Source: Niabella pedocola
GTDB taxonomy: Bacteria > Bacteroidota > Bacteroidia > Chitinophagales > Chitinophagaceae
Reading direction: 5' to 3'
DNA length: 64,000 nt
Assembly: GCF_021044425.1 (NCBI RefSeq)
Contig: NZ_JAJNEC010000003.1
Coordinates: 124,001-188,000 of the forward strand
The translations under genes and the position numbers were made by a program. Shown in pieces: positions 43,087-51,912 of this stretch; position 1 is the stretch's first letter, and every line of letters starts with the position of its first letter. The notes below the pieces were generated by a model. The model saw only the letters and a program-made list of their open reading frames with translations. It was not told the DNA's origin and did not search any database.

Positions 43087-45318
43087 TTATTTTGAAATAC
43101 CGCCGAAATTTGCTGCAATCTTACCGGGAGCAACCGGTGTATTGCGGGTCATTTCCTGTTTTACCGGTGCCGGATGTTTGACTACATTTCCCTCGACCTG
43201 CGCCAGCGTAGGCGCAATGACCAGTGACACGATCGACATGAGTTTGATCAGGATATTCATAGACGGACCGGAGGTATCTTTAAACGGATCGCCCACGGTA
43301 TCACCCGTTACGGATGCTTTGTGTGGATCTGATTTTTTATGGAACATTTCCCCGTTGATCTCCACGCCTTTTTCAAACGATTTTTTGGCATTATCCCAGG
43401 CACCGCCGGAATTGTTCTGGAACATACCCAGCAATACACCGGATACTGTAGCGCCGGCCAGGAATCCACCCAGGGATTCCGCGCCAAATCCGGGCAGGAA
43501 GCCGATGATAATGGGAGAGATGATAGCGATGGCACCGGGTACCACCATTTTCTTCAGAGAAGCCTCTGTAGAAATGGCCACACATTTATCGTATTCAGGG
43601 GTTGCTGTACCTTCCATAATCCCGGGAATGGTGCGGAACTGCCGCCGTACTTCTTCCACCATGGCCATAGCGGCTTCGCCTACCGCCCGGATGGCCAGTG
43701 CTGAGAAAATAAAAGGAATCATAGCACCCAGGAAAAGGCTGGCCAATACATTGGCTTTATAAATATCGATACCCTTAATGCCGGCTACGCCAACAAATGC
43801 GGCAAATAATGCCAGGGCAGTTAATGCTGCAGAAGCAATGGCAAATCCCTTACCCGTAGCAGCAGTGGTATTTCCCACGGCATCCAGTACGTCGGTTTTT
43901 TCGCGTACCTCTTTGGGAAGTTCACTCATTTCGGCAATACCCCCGGCATTATCGGCAATGGGGCCAAAAGCGTCGATGGCCAGCTGCATGGCCGTAGTGG
44001 CCATCATGGCTGCTGCTGCAATGGATACACCATATAAACCGGCACATTTGTAAGAAGCTACAATACCCGCGGCTAAAACCAGGATCGGCAAAAAAGTCGA
44101 TTCCATACCTACCGCCAAGCCGCCGATCACATTGGTGGCATGCCCGGTAGATGATTTTTTAATGATCGAGTTTACCGGACGCTTGTCCATGGCTGTATAG
44201 TATTCGGTAATGATGGTCATTAACGCGCCTACGGCCAGTCCAACCACAATGGCGCCCATCACGCCGTTTTTGGTAAATTCAAAACCGCGCAATTCCATTT
44301 GCTCCGGCAGGATCCAGTAAACCAGCCCGGCAGATGCTATTGCTGTTAATATAATGGAACCCCAGTTGCCCATGTTCAATGCTTTTTGAACGGTTTTGGT
44401 ATTGACGCCTGCGTTTTCGCTGATCTTTACAAAAAAGGTTCCGATAATCGAAAACAAGATGCCAATGCCTGCGATAAGCATGGGCAATACTACCGGAGAA
44501 TAGCCTCCGAGGAAGTCTGCGCCATCCGCTACATCGATCTGTTGTCCTAAAACGATAGTGGCCAGTACGGTGGCTACATAAGATCCGAAAAGGTCGGCGC
44601 CCATACCGGCTACATCACCCACGTTATCGCCCACGTTGTCGGCAATCGTGGCCGGGTTGCGGGGATCATCTTCCGGAATGCCTTTTTCTACTTTACCTAC
44701 CAGGTCGGCGCCTACATCGGCAGCCTTGGTATAAATACCACCGCCCACACGGGCAAACAATGCAATGGATTCCGCTCCCAGTGAGAAACCGGTCAATACT
44801 TCAATAGTGGTGAGCATCTCTGAAGAATTCAGGTCGGCATCCGGCGCAAAGAAATGTTTGAGGATGATGTACAACCCCCCCAGGCCCAGCACGGCGAGTC
44901 CGGCTACACCAACGCCCATCACCGCTCCGCCGCCAAATGAAACATTCAGCGCTTTACGAAGGCTGGTTCTGGCCGCATTGGCTGTACGTACATTGGCAAA
45001 AGTGGCCGCGCGCATCCCGATATAACCGGCTACGGCGCTCAATACGGCTCCGATAACAAAAGATACGGATATCATCCAGTGGGAGTGCGGATTAGCATTG
45101 GCCAGCACGCCCAGTAAAATTGCAACGATCACTACAAAATAGCCGAGGATCTTCCATTCAGATTTTAAAAAAGCCATAGCGCCCTCAGCAATATGATTGC
45201 TGATCTCTTTCATTCTTGGTGTTCCTGCATCTTGTTTAACAACCCATCGAAATTTTAATAAAGTGTAAATGAGGCCGATAATAGCCATTAGAGGTACTAA
45301 ATAGATCAGATGTTGCAT
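43087..45318 (-). CDS. hppA: Membrane-bound ion-translocating pyrophosphatase
   Basis: This 743-residue polytopic protein (about 16 helices) couples pyrophosphate hydrolysis to H+ or Na+ pumping. The substrate-site motifs are intact: DVGADLVGKVEKGIPEDD followed by NPATIADNVGDNVGDVAGMG, and VTGDTVGDPFKDTSGPS near the C-terminus. GNTTAATGKG carries Ala where K+-independent enzymes have Lys, so a K+-dependent type is predicted; whether Na+ or H+ is pumped cannot be read with certainty. The C-terminus extends about 35 residues beyond the last helix (QVEGNVVKHPAPVKQEM). A -7 element (TATATTTG) lies 46 bases upstream and a terminator follows the stop. Confidence 0.95.
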   Translation of the reverse strand: MQHLIYLVPLMAIIGLIYTLLKFRWVVKQDAGTPRMKEISNHIAEGAMAFLKSEWKILGYFVVIVAILLGVLANANPHSHWMISVSFVIGAVLSAVAGYIGMRAATFANVRTANAARTSLRKALNVSFGGGAVMGVGVAGLAVLGLGGLYIILKHFFAPDADLNSSEMLTTIEVLTGFSLGAESIALFARVGGGIYTKAADVGADLVGKVEKGIPEDDPRNPATIADNVGDNVGDVAGMGADLFGSYVATVLATIVLGQQIDVADGADFLGGYSPVVLPMLIAGIGILFSIIGTFFVKISENAGVNTKTVQKALNMGNWGSIILTAIASAGLVYWILPEQMELRGFEFTKNGVMGAIVVGLAVGALMTIITEYYTAMDKRPVNSIIKKSSTGHATNVIGGLAVGMESTFLPILVLAAGIVASYKCAGLYGVSIAAAAMMATTAMQLAIDAFGPIADNAGGIAEMSELPKEVREKTDVLDAVGNTTAATGKGFAIASAALTALALFAAFVGVAGIKGIDIYKANVLASLFLGAMIPFIFSALAIRAVGEAAMAMVEEVRRQFRTIPGIMEGTATPEYDKCVAISTEASLKKMVVPGAIAIISPIIIGFLPGFGAESLGGFLAGATVSGVLLGMFQNNSGGAWDNAKKSFEKGVEINGEMFHKKSDPHKASVTGDTVGDPFKDTSGPSMNILIKLMSIVSLVIAPTLAQVEGNVVKHPAPVKQEMTRNTPVAPGKIAANFGGISK

Positions 45319-45364
45319 ATAAATTTTCTACATTAATATATTATATAAGGCATAAGCAAGGTTG

Positions 45365-45372
45365 CAAATATA
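45365..45372 (-). promoter_or_regulatory. -7 element TATATTTG upstream of hppA
   Basis: On the minus strand TATATTTGC matches the Bacteroidota -7 consensus exactly, 46 bases before the hppA ATG. The rest of the 266-base gap to the nnr stop is AT-rich and shows nothing else. Confidence 0.5.
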
Positions 45373-45584
45373 AGTGTTGCATTCAATAAGTGGAATCTTA
45401 TTTTTAATGAGGCTATTAGGTGTTTTTCGAGCGGGTAACCGTTTTTATTTAAACTTTTAAATCATTTATAAATCTTTTTTGAAAGCTTTGAAAGAGAAGC
45501 AAAAGCAAGGCCTGTTCCGGTTTATTATCTGCTATGGAAGGCGTTAAAAATTGCCCAGACGGAAGTAGTATTTCCGGCAGCATT

Positions 45585-47087
45585 TTAAAACAGTTGTTCA
45601 AAGGCTTTTCCGATATGTTCGATGATGTCGGTCGCAATCATAGCGTCCATTCCGCGGGCAGTGGCTGCAAAATCCCCTGCCAGTCCATGCAAAAAGACGC
45701 CCATAATGGCGGCCTCTTTTGAGGAGTATCCCTGTGCCATTAAACTGGTCAGCATTCCCGTAAGCACATCACCGCTGCCGCCCTTGGCCATACCTGCATT
45801 TCCCGAAATATTAAAAAAGCCGGTTCCGTCGGGGAGAGCCACCAGGGTTCGATGCCCTTTTAATACTATTACAACATTAAATTCCATTGCCTTAGATATG
45901 GCTACCTCAACTTTCTTAAAGTCGTCTTCCTGTGTCCCAAACAAGCGGGTAAACTCTTTTGGGTGTGGCGTAAGGATGCTGCCGGGGCGCAGGAGGTTTA
46001 GCAGTTCGGGGTTTTCCGCAATGATATTTAGGGCATCGGCGTCCAGCACAAGGCTGCTTGTTTCCCGTTCCAGCAACTCGCGTAAAAAGAAGCGGGTTTT
46101 AATGCCGGTTCCGATGCCGGGCCCAACCCCGATTGCCGAAAACGGATCCGGTTCATAATCCATCCGGGTGATAGTGGTGGCATCTGCATCCGGCAGTACC
46201 ATTGCCTCGGGTGCGCCGGTTTGCATAATTGCTACACTTTTTTCCGGTACATGTACGCTTACCAGGCCGGCGCCCGATCTAAGGCAGGAGCGGGTACTGA
46301 GGAGCGCTGCGCCGGTTTTGCCATAGCTACCGGCGATGATAAGGGCATGGCCGAAATTGCCTTTGTGCGCAAATGCGGCACGCGGCCGGTAGATCCGCTG
46401 TACCAGTGCCTGGTTGATGATATGGAAGGGCGTGCTTACCAGGTCGGGGAAAGCGGGGAGCAGATTGATATCCATCAGGTGTACCAGCCCGAAAAAAGGC
46501 TCATTTTCCGCAATGAGGAAGGCCATTTTAAGCACCTGGAAGGTGAGCGTATGCCGCGCCCTGATAACGCTCTGGCCTCGGGAAGATTGATCACAAAACA
46601 ACCCGCTGGGTATATCGATAGCGATGGTGGGGGCCTGGGCATTGTTCAGGTGCTGCACCAGTTGGGCGGCCAGGCCCGTTAACCCCCGGTTCAGCCCGGT
46701 TCCGAAAAGCGCATCCACAATGATACAGGATTCGGGGATCACGGGAAGGTCTTGTTCCGACCGCAGCTGGTAAATAGGAATGGCCGACAAATGATGGAGG
46801 ATATTGAAATTGGAGATATAATCTTCCGAACCTTTTGCATCCGATTCCAGGATAAAGACCTTCGCCGTTTTGCCGGAGTTATAAAGCAAACGGGCAATGG
46901 CCAGGCCGTCGCCGCCATTGTTTCCTTTGCCGCAAAAAATATAATATACATCCGCCAGTGTATGCTGCAGCAACCAGCGGGTACAGGCATTAGCGGCACG
47001 CTCCATCAGTTGCAATGAAACGATAGGCTCATGTTCTATTGTAAAGGCATCCCATTGCCGTATCTGTGCTGCGTTCAGTAATTTCAT
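45585..47087 (-). CDS. nnr: Bifunctional NAD(P)H-hydrate repair enzyme (epimerase and ADP-dependent dehydratase)
   Basis: This 500-residue cytosolic protein repairs hydrated NADH and NADPH. The N-terminal YjeF_N epimerase domain (about 1-210) shows FCGKGNNGGDGLAIARLL and IVDALFGTGLNRGL. The C-terminal carbohydrate-kinase-like dehydratase domain (about 225-500) shows IGVGPGIGTG, VLDADALNIIAE, LTPHPKEFTRLFG, VVLKGHRTLVALPDG and GNAGMAKGGSGDVLTGM. The domain order and length match E. coli Nnr. It is a housekeeping enzyme. It starts just after the terminator that follows the fused anti-sigma/barrel gene, so it is a separate transcription unit; TATCTTTA about 10 bases upstream of the ATG is too close to be its promoter. 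Confidence 0.95.
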   Translation of the reverse strand: MKLLNAAQIRQWDAFTIEHEPIVSLQLMERAANACTRWLLQHTLADVYYIFCGKGNNGGDGLAIARLLYNSGKTAKVFILESDAKGSEDYISNFNILHHLSAIPIYQLRSEQDLPVIPESCIIVDALFGTGLNRGLTGLAAQLVQHLNNAQAPTIAIDIPSGLFCDQSSRGQSVIRARHTLTFQVLKMAFLIAENEPFFGLVHLMDINLLPAFPDLVSTPFHIINQALVQRIYRPRAAFAHKGNFGHALIIAGSYGKTGAALLSTRSCLRSGAGLVSVHVPEKSVAIMQTGAPEAMVLPDADATTITRMDYEPDPFSAIGVGPGIGTGIKTRFFLRELLERETSSLVLDADALNIIAENPELLNLLRPGSILTPHPKEFTRLFGTQEDDFKKVEVAISKAMEFNVVIVLKGHRTLVALPDGTGFFNISGNAGMAKGGSGDVLTGMLTSLMAQGYSSKEAAIMGVFLHGLAGDFAATARGMDAMIATDIIEHIGKAFEQLF

Positions 47088-47116
47088 GGCTGGATCTAAA
47101 GATAGGAATCTTTAAA

Positions 47117-47146
47117 ATAAAAATGCGGGGCAAATCATCCCCGCAT
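47117..47146 (-). terminator. Terminator of the second ECF sigma operon
   Basis: ATGCGGGG (47123-47130) and CCCCGCAT (47139-47146) form a perfect 8-bp GC-rich stem, followed on the minus strand by TTTTTATTTT. It is placed 28 bases after the stop of the anti-sigma/barrel gene. Confidence 0.88.
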
Positions 47147-47174
47147 CCATCATTATAACTAAAAAAACAAGATC

Positions 47175-48515
47175 CTAAAAATCAAATTTCAGCCGGATAC
47201 CCATACCTGTGTAGTTGAGCTTCTGATCTGAAACGGTTTTCATTGGTACTTTCACGAAGGGCTCAATAGCTACGTTGTTCTTTGGCGTAATCTTTTGTTT
47301 GTAGCCCATGGACAGGTTATAAAAACCGATAAAAGGTGTGCGCTCTTTTTGAGATGCTTCCGGTGCAGCGTTGGAAGTAGCATATTCCATCATCCGCATA
47401 TTTTTATCTTCCTGAAGAATACCCTCATTGTTCTCTACCGAAATCCTTGTATTGGTGCTGGTAACATATGTGTATTGTGTATTGTCCTTTACCACTACCA
47501 GGCCCGAAACACCGGCACTGGCGTAAAGATTTTTTGAAATACTGTAGCTGATGTCTACCGGGATATCAAACCCGCTGACCGCCGCTCTTACCGTTTCCAG
47601 CTGTGGCTGGGAAGGGGCCGCATCTGCGCCCACCAGGCTTCTGGCGGCAAAAAGCGCGTTGTTTCCGGAATTACTCAGTGACGCATTGGAGGGCGGAGCC
47701 GTTACATCAAAATCCCGGGAGGCCGTTAACTTGTTATGAGCGATACCGGCACTAACTTTTATGCGATCATTAACCGCATAGCCAAGGGAGATCCCATAGC
47801 CAACGTTAACATCTGTTTCTCCAAACATCGGGGAAACATAAAGGCTGGGGGTCCATTTTCGCGAACGGTCGTGTTCCCGTTCAGGTGCAGGTAGCTGCGC
47901 CATCATCGGGAATGTATTGTTAGGTCGGTTTGTTGCTTCGTAAGGTGCGGACCTGGTGGGTTGAACAGGGCGCTGAGCAGACGGGGTATTGACCGGTGGT
48001 GTTTGCTTTACCGGGTCCTGTCCGGAAGAGGTTACCGCAGCGGAAGGAGGATTGTCCGGAATTGCGGGTGTTCCCTTCACCAGGTCATTCTGTGCGATTT
48101 GTTCCGGCTGACCGGCAGGATAAAAAGGCGTAATGGTACCCGGTTCCTTTTGGCGGGCCGGCCCGTTGTTTCCGGGTGATGGATCGCTGGTTACGGGAAG
48201 ACCCGGCCGGGAAGGGCTGGCGCTGTTTTCCGGACCCGTACCACTTTTTCCCGGATGCGGACCTTCTTTTGCGACATCCCCGGGTAAGTTGGGGTGGTTG
48301 CCGATAAAATAATTGGCGATCAGAAATACACCTGCGAGCACCGCCGCCGCAACGGCAGCCCTTTTCCATAAAGGAATGATCCGCGCCGGCTTGGCTGGAG
48401 TGGCCTGCAGGTGCTGCCGGGAAAATTGCTCCCAGGCGCCCGGCCGGTACTCCTCCTCATGATCCCGGAGCACGCCCTTAATATGTTTTAAAAAATCATC
48501 CTGATGGTCTTCCAT
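47175..48515 (-). CDS. Anti-sigma-like inner-membrane segment fused to an outer-membrane-barrel-like domain
   Basis: This 446-residue protein has no N-terminal signal peptide. Residues 1-50 are cytosolic (RPGAWEQFSRQHL), 52-71 form one membrane helix (RAAVAAAVLAGVFLIANYF), 72-220 are a proline-, glycine- and serine-rich linker, and 221-446 show alternating strands typical of an outer-membrane beta-barrel (SLYVSPMFGETDVNVGYGI; LSMGYKQKITPKNNVAIEPF; LNYTGMGIRLKFDF with the usual C-terminal aromatic). It follows the ECF sigma gene by 9 bases and is the likely anti-sigma regulator. If both membrane assignments hold, one chain would span inner membrane, periplasm and outer membrane. An alternative is that the C-terminal region is a periplasmic sandwich. 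Its homologous module at 33612-35394 is split into two genes. Confidence 0.75.
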   Translation of the reverse strand: MEDHQDDFLKHIKGVLRDHEEEYRPGAWEQFSRQHLQATPAKPARIIPLWKRAAVAAAVLAGVFLIANYFIGNHPNLPGDVAKEGPHPGKSGTGPENSASPSRPGLPVTSDPSPGNNGPARQKEPGTITPFYPAGQPEQIAQNDLVKGTPAIPDNPPSAAVTSSGQDPVKQTPPVNTPSAQRPVQPTRSAPYEATNRPNNTFPMMAQLPAPEREHDRSRKWTPSLYVSPMFGETDVNVGYGISLGYAVNDRIKVSAGIAHNKLTASRDFDVTAPPSNASLSNSGNNALFAARSLVGADAAPSQPQLETVRAAVSGFDIPVDISYSISKNLYASAGVSGLVVVKDNTQYTYVTSTNTRISVENNEGILQEDKNMRMMEYATSNAAPEASQKERTPFIGFYNLSMGYKQKITPKNNVAIEPFVKVPMKTVSDQKLNYTGMGIRLKFDF

Positions 48516-48524
48516 GACTTTTTA

Positions 48525-49085
48525 TTAAAAATGTTTTATATAAAGCGCCTTTAATTTATTCTTTGCCCTTGAAAGATATACCCGGCAAACATTTTCTGAA
48601 ATCTGCAGTAAACGGGCTATTTCTTCGTGGCTAAATCCTTCGATCTCGTATAAATTAAAAACGGTTTTTTGAATTTCAGGTAGTTGATTCAGCAAGGACA
48701 TGATGTCTTTTACCTCGCTGGCATGCGCCCCCGAAGGCTGTTGCTCCGGAAAATGGTTTTCGGACGGCTCCTCCTGCAAAAAGTTCATTTTCTTCTTTCT
48801 CAAAAAATCGATTGCAGTTCTGGATGCGATCTTGGCTACCCAGCCTTTGAACGATTGCTCGATATCCGACGAAAACCCGGGTGCTTTAAATGTATTGAGG
48901 TTGTTAAAAATCTTTACAAAAGAGTCGTTTACAAGCTCTTCCATTACATGATAATCATTTACATAACGCCTCACCACGCCTTTTATAAAGCCATAATAGC
49001 CTTTATAAAGCGCTTCTTTATGCGGTACTGAGTCCTGCTCACATTTTTTCAGCACCAGTTCCAGTTCGGCGTCCTGTATTCCCAA
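48525..49085 (-). CDS. ECF RNA polymerase sigma factor
   Basis: This 186-residue protein has sigma region 2 (about 20-95; ALYKGYYGFIKGVVRRYV, then VMEELVNDSFVKIF and FKGWVAKIASRTAIDFLR) and region 4 (about 130-180; LNQLPEIQKTVFNLYEIEG and SHEEIARLLQISENVCRVYL). The start is TTG at 49085; there is no in-frame ATG or GTG upstream before the promoter-like TATATTTA, and the first internal ATG would cut into region 2. It is followed by the anti-sigma/barrel gene after 9 bases. It probably directs its own operon and an envelope regulon, held in check by that neighbour; this is family-based inference. Confidence 0.92.
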   Translation of the reverse strand: MGIQDAELELVLKKCEQDSVPHKEALYKGYYGFIKGVVRRYVNDYHVMEELVNDSFVKIFNNLNTFKAPGFSSDIEQSFKGWVAKIASRTAIDFLRKKKMNFLQEEPSENHFPEQQPSGAHASEVKDIMSLLNQLPEIQKTVFNLYEIEGFSHEEIARLLQISENVCRVYLSRAKNKLKALYIKHF

Positions 49086-49128
49086 TTCCCTGTTTATGTT
49101 TTTACACTCTTCTTTAAATATAGCAAAA

Positions 49129-49163
49129 ATCAGTCAGCCTTTTTTTAACAATGGCGGACTGAT
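49129..49163. terminator. Bidirectional terminator between DUF4397 gene and sigma operon
   Basis: ATCAGTCAGCC (49129-49139) and GGCGGACTGAT (49153-49163) pair with one mismatch; A5 lies to the left and T7 to the right, giving a T-run in either direction. It ends the DUF4397 transcript and insulates the sigma gene start 44 bases away. Confidence 0.8.
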
Positions 49164-49189
49164 TTTTTTATGGAAATATATGGGATATA

Positions 49190-49900
49190 CTAGTAATAAT
49201 GCGCCATTAACTCTACGATAAGCTTCCCGTTGGTAGTGTTCATTGACTTAAATCCTGTTGTCCAGATAGTATATTGATTTCCATTAAATAAATTCTTTAC
49301 ATCCGAGGTTGCCAGTACAGTGTTCGTGCCGGCGGCCCTTGCCTCAAATTTGATATCCCGATCGGATTTAAAGCTTACAAAGGTACTTACATTTTTATAT
49401 CCGATGTTTTGGGCAATGGGCTTTGTATTTCCCTGTATATAAAGGTCGATCGATCCGGCATCCGGGCTCATATTGGCAAAACGCAGTAAAACGGAATCCC
49501 CCTTGGGCTCCATTACGCTGTCGCGTACCAGTATTGCATCCATTTTACTCAGGGTGTCTACAATAAATACGGAATAGCGTTTGCGGGGCTCAAAGGTCAT
49601 GTTCTTTGAAATCAGGGCCTTGGATTCTCCCCGGTTAAACACGTAAAGCTTGCGGTCGCCGGAATACACACGGGTATAATTTGTCCGGTACGTATAATTA
49701 AATTCGTTCAGCAACCAGCGCTGGGTTCCATCAAACTGGATATCCAGCGGCATACCCAGCGGAGCGCCATTGATAATGCTTACCGCCGCGGCATTTTGAA
49801 ATTCAGGGCTGTCGTAGTAGCTATCCTTGTGTTTTAAGCAGGAACCGAGGAGTACAACGGATAGTAATAAAAGACCAGCCAGCGAAACTTTTTTCATCAT
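49190..49900 (-). CDS. DUF4397-type lipoprotein
   Basis: This 236-residue protein starts with two Met codons and a lipoprotein signal (LLLLSVVLLGSCLKHK, Cys21). The mature part resembles DUF4397 beta-sandwich proteins: AAVSIINGAPLGMPLDIQFDG, YSVFIVDTLSKMDAILVRDS, LLRFANMSPDAGSIDLYIQG and FVSFKSDRDIKFEARAAGT. Such lipoproteins are probably exposed at the cell surface in Bacteroidota; function is unknown. It is encoded upstream of the ECF sigma operon on the same strand but separated from it by a terminator, so it is likely a single transcription unit. AATATTTG about 25 bases upstream is a one-mismatch -7 element. Confidence 0.78.
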   Translation of the reverse strand: MMKKVSLAGLLLLSVVLLGSCLKHKDSYYDSPEFQNAAAVSIINGAPLGMPLDIQFDGTQRWLLNEFNYTYRTNYTRVYSGDRKLYVFNRGESKALISKNMTFEPRKRYSVFIVDTLSKMDAILVRDSVMEPKGDSVLLRFANMSPDAGSIDLYIQGNTKPIAQNIGYKNVSTFVSFKSDRDIKFEARAAGTNTVLATSDVKNLFNGNQYTIWTTGFKSMNTTNGKLIVELMAHYY

Positions 49901-50075
49901 TTTTATATTTTGAGGAATACAAATATTGTTCTGTTAGAGGTAACGCAATAATGGATAAAAACGCAACATCAAAACACGAAAAATCTGTCGGATAGGGGAA
50001 AATAGCCTTAAAACGAGGCAATACTTGTTCCGGATCAAGTAGTGGAATCGGCTGCCGGCTTTTAAAGGAGCGGTG

Positions 50076-51707
50076 TTACCAGAACACCGTATATAAAGCC
50101 GCTAGAATGCCACAAATAAGCACGGAGCCCATGAGGAACCCCGGCGAAACCCGGAAAAGCTGTTGATCCAGTTCGATGGAGGGCCCGGCGGTGTTTTTTC
50201 GGGTAGTGGAGAGGCTAATGATCACCATAAGGAGTACGACGCAGAAAAACGTAATGGTCATCCGGTCAAGAAAAGGGTAATCGGGGAACGCGCCCTGCGT
50301 CCAAACCGGAAGGAATTTGAGCACGGTAGAAACCGGAATAGTGAGTACCGCCCCGGCCAGGGCAGCGCCGGCAGTGGTGCGTTTCCAGAACATGCCCAGT
50401 AAAAATATGGCTAATACCCCGGGGGAGAAAAAACCTACATATTCCTGGATGAACTGGTAGGCCTGGTCCAGCGATTTCAGGGCGGGCGTTACCAGGGCGG
50501 CCAGTACCATTGCTATAATAACGGCCCAGCGGCCTACACGCACAAGTTTTTGCTCGGAGGCTTCCTTGTTAAAGAATTTTTTATAGATATCCAGGGAAAA
50601 GATAGTAGAAATGCTGTTGGCTTTTCCGGCCAGGGAGGCCACAATAGCTGCCGTAAGGGCGGCAAATGCCACGCCTTTTAACCCTGCCGGCAGGAGATTC
50701 ATGAGGGTGGGATAGGCATGGTCGGGCTTTAAAGCGCCTGTTGGGTCAGCCATTTCGGACTGAAACATCCCATTCTTGTGCAACACAAACATGGTGATGC
50801 CGGGCAATACTGCAATAACGGGTATGAGCAGTTTCAGGAAAGCGGCAAAAAGGATCCCTTTCCGTGCTGTTTTGAGATCGGCACCCAATGCCCGTTGTAC
50901 AATGTACTGATTGCAGCCCCAGTAGGCCAGGTTATTAATCAGCATTCCACCAATAAGTACAGACATCCCCGGCAGTTCATAATAATGTGGATCATCCTTT
51001 TTAAAGATCATGTGGAAATGAGTGGGGGCTTCTTTACGTAAAATGCCCAGCGCCTTCCAGATGCTGCCATCAAAACCAAACCGGTCTGCCAGCAGGGAAA
51101 GCGCCAGGTAGGTAGTAATGAGTCCGCCAACGATCAATACCACTACCTGTACCACGTCTGTATAGCCGATCACTTTCATACCGCCCAGGGTTACTAGTAC
51201 GGAAAATATACTCAATCCAATAATGGCTGCTTCAAAGCTCAGGTTGCTGATAGATGAAATGGCCAGGGCGCCGAGGTAAATAATGGAGGTGAGATTTACA
51301 AAAACGTATACCAGCAACCAGAAGATCGCCATAATGGTACTTACTTTATCGTTGTAGCGCACCGAAAGAAACTGAGGCATGGTGAAGATCTTATTCTTCA
51401 GGTATACCGGTATGATGAAGATGGCTACAATAATAAGGGTGGCGGCAGCCATCCATTCGTAAGAGGAGATGGCCAGTCCCAATGCGAAGCCGGATCCGCT
51501 CATACCGATAAAATGTTCGGCCGATATATTTGATGCGATCAGCGATGCGCCGATGGCCCACCAGGTTAGGGATCCTTCCGCAAGAAAAAAGTCCTTTGAG
51601 CTGGGAGTGGCTGATTTTTTACGCCGGTATACATAATAGCCATATGCGGCTACGGCTACAAAATAGATCAGGAATACAAGATAATCCAGTGGTTGTAATT
51701 GATGCAT
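50076..51707 (-). CDS. Sodium:solute symporter (SSS family), possible inositol or sugar transporter
   Basis: This 543-residue polytopic protein (about 14 helices) belongs to the sodium/solute symporter family of SGLT type. Typical segments are DFFLAEGSLTWWAIGASLIASNISAEHFIGMSG (cut here into two adjoining motifs: DFFLAEGSLTWW and SLIASNISAEHFIGMSG), FLSVRYNDKVSTI and AALTAAIVASLAGKANSIST. The SNISAEHFIGMSGSG stretch is shared with sugar and inositol transporters of this family. The gene for myo-inositol oxygenase lies 205 bases upstream on the same strand, so import of myo-inositol with Na+ is a reasonable inference. Residues alone do not settle the substrate; glucose or another polyol is possible. 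Confidence 0.88.
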   Translation of the reverse strand: MHQLQPLDYLVFLIYFVAVAAYGYYVYRRKKSATPSSKDFFLAEGSLTWWAIGASLIASNISAEHFIGMSGSGFALGLAISSYEWMAAATLIIVAIFIIPVYLKNKIFTMPQFLSVRYNDKVSTIMAIFWLLVYVFVNLTSIIYLGALAISSISNLSFEAAIIGLSIFSVLVTLGGMKVIGYTDVVQVVVLIVGGLITTYLALSLLADRFGFDGSIWKALGILRKEAPTHFHMIFKKDDPHYYELPGMSVLIGGMLINNLAYWGCNQYIVQRALGADLKTARKGILFAAFLKLLIPVIAVLPGITMFVLHKNGMFQSEMADPTGALKPDHAYPTLMNLLPAGLKGVAFAALTAAIVASLAGKANSISTIFSLDIYKKFFNKEASEQKLVRVGRWAVIIAMVLAALVTPALKSLDQAYQFIQEYVGFFSPGVLAIFLLGMFWKRTTAGAALAGAVLTIPVSTVLKFLPVWTQGAFPDYPFLDRMTITFFCVVLLMVIISLSTTRKNTAGPSIELDQQLFRVSPGFLMGSVLICGILAALYTVFW

Positions 51708-51866
51708 CAGCGATCGTTTGGCTTAATGGAATTGGAGAAAGCGTTTTAAAACAAACAGCAAAATACCACCAGGGATCCGGGCACAGGTAGGTTTTGCCAT
51801 TGTTCGGCGACCAGGAATGCTTCATGATGGCTGTTGAAACTCGTTTACATTCCGGGAAAAGGCGGA

Positions 51867-51899
51867 TCTGCCCGCTTGTGGCATCCGGAAACGGGCAGA
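51867..51899. repeat. Hairpin between inositol oxygenase and symporter genes
   Basis: TCTGCCCG (51867-51874) and CGGGCAGA (51892-51899) form a perfect 8-bp stem, 13 bases after the inositol oxygenase stop on the minus strand. No long T-run follows (TCCGCCTTTTCC), so it may only weaken rather than stop read-through into the symporter gene. Confidence 0.5.
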
Positions 51900-51912
51900 C
51901 CCTGATCGCCCG

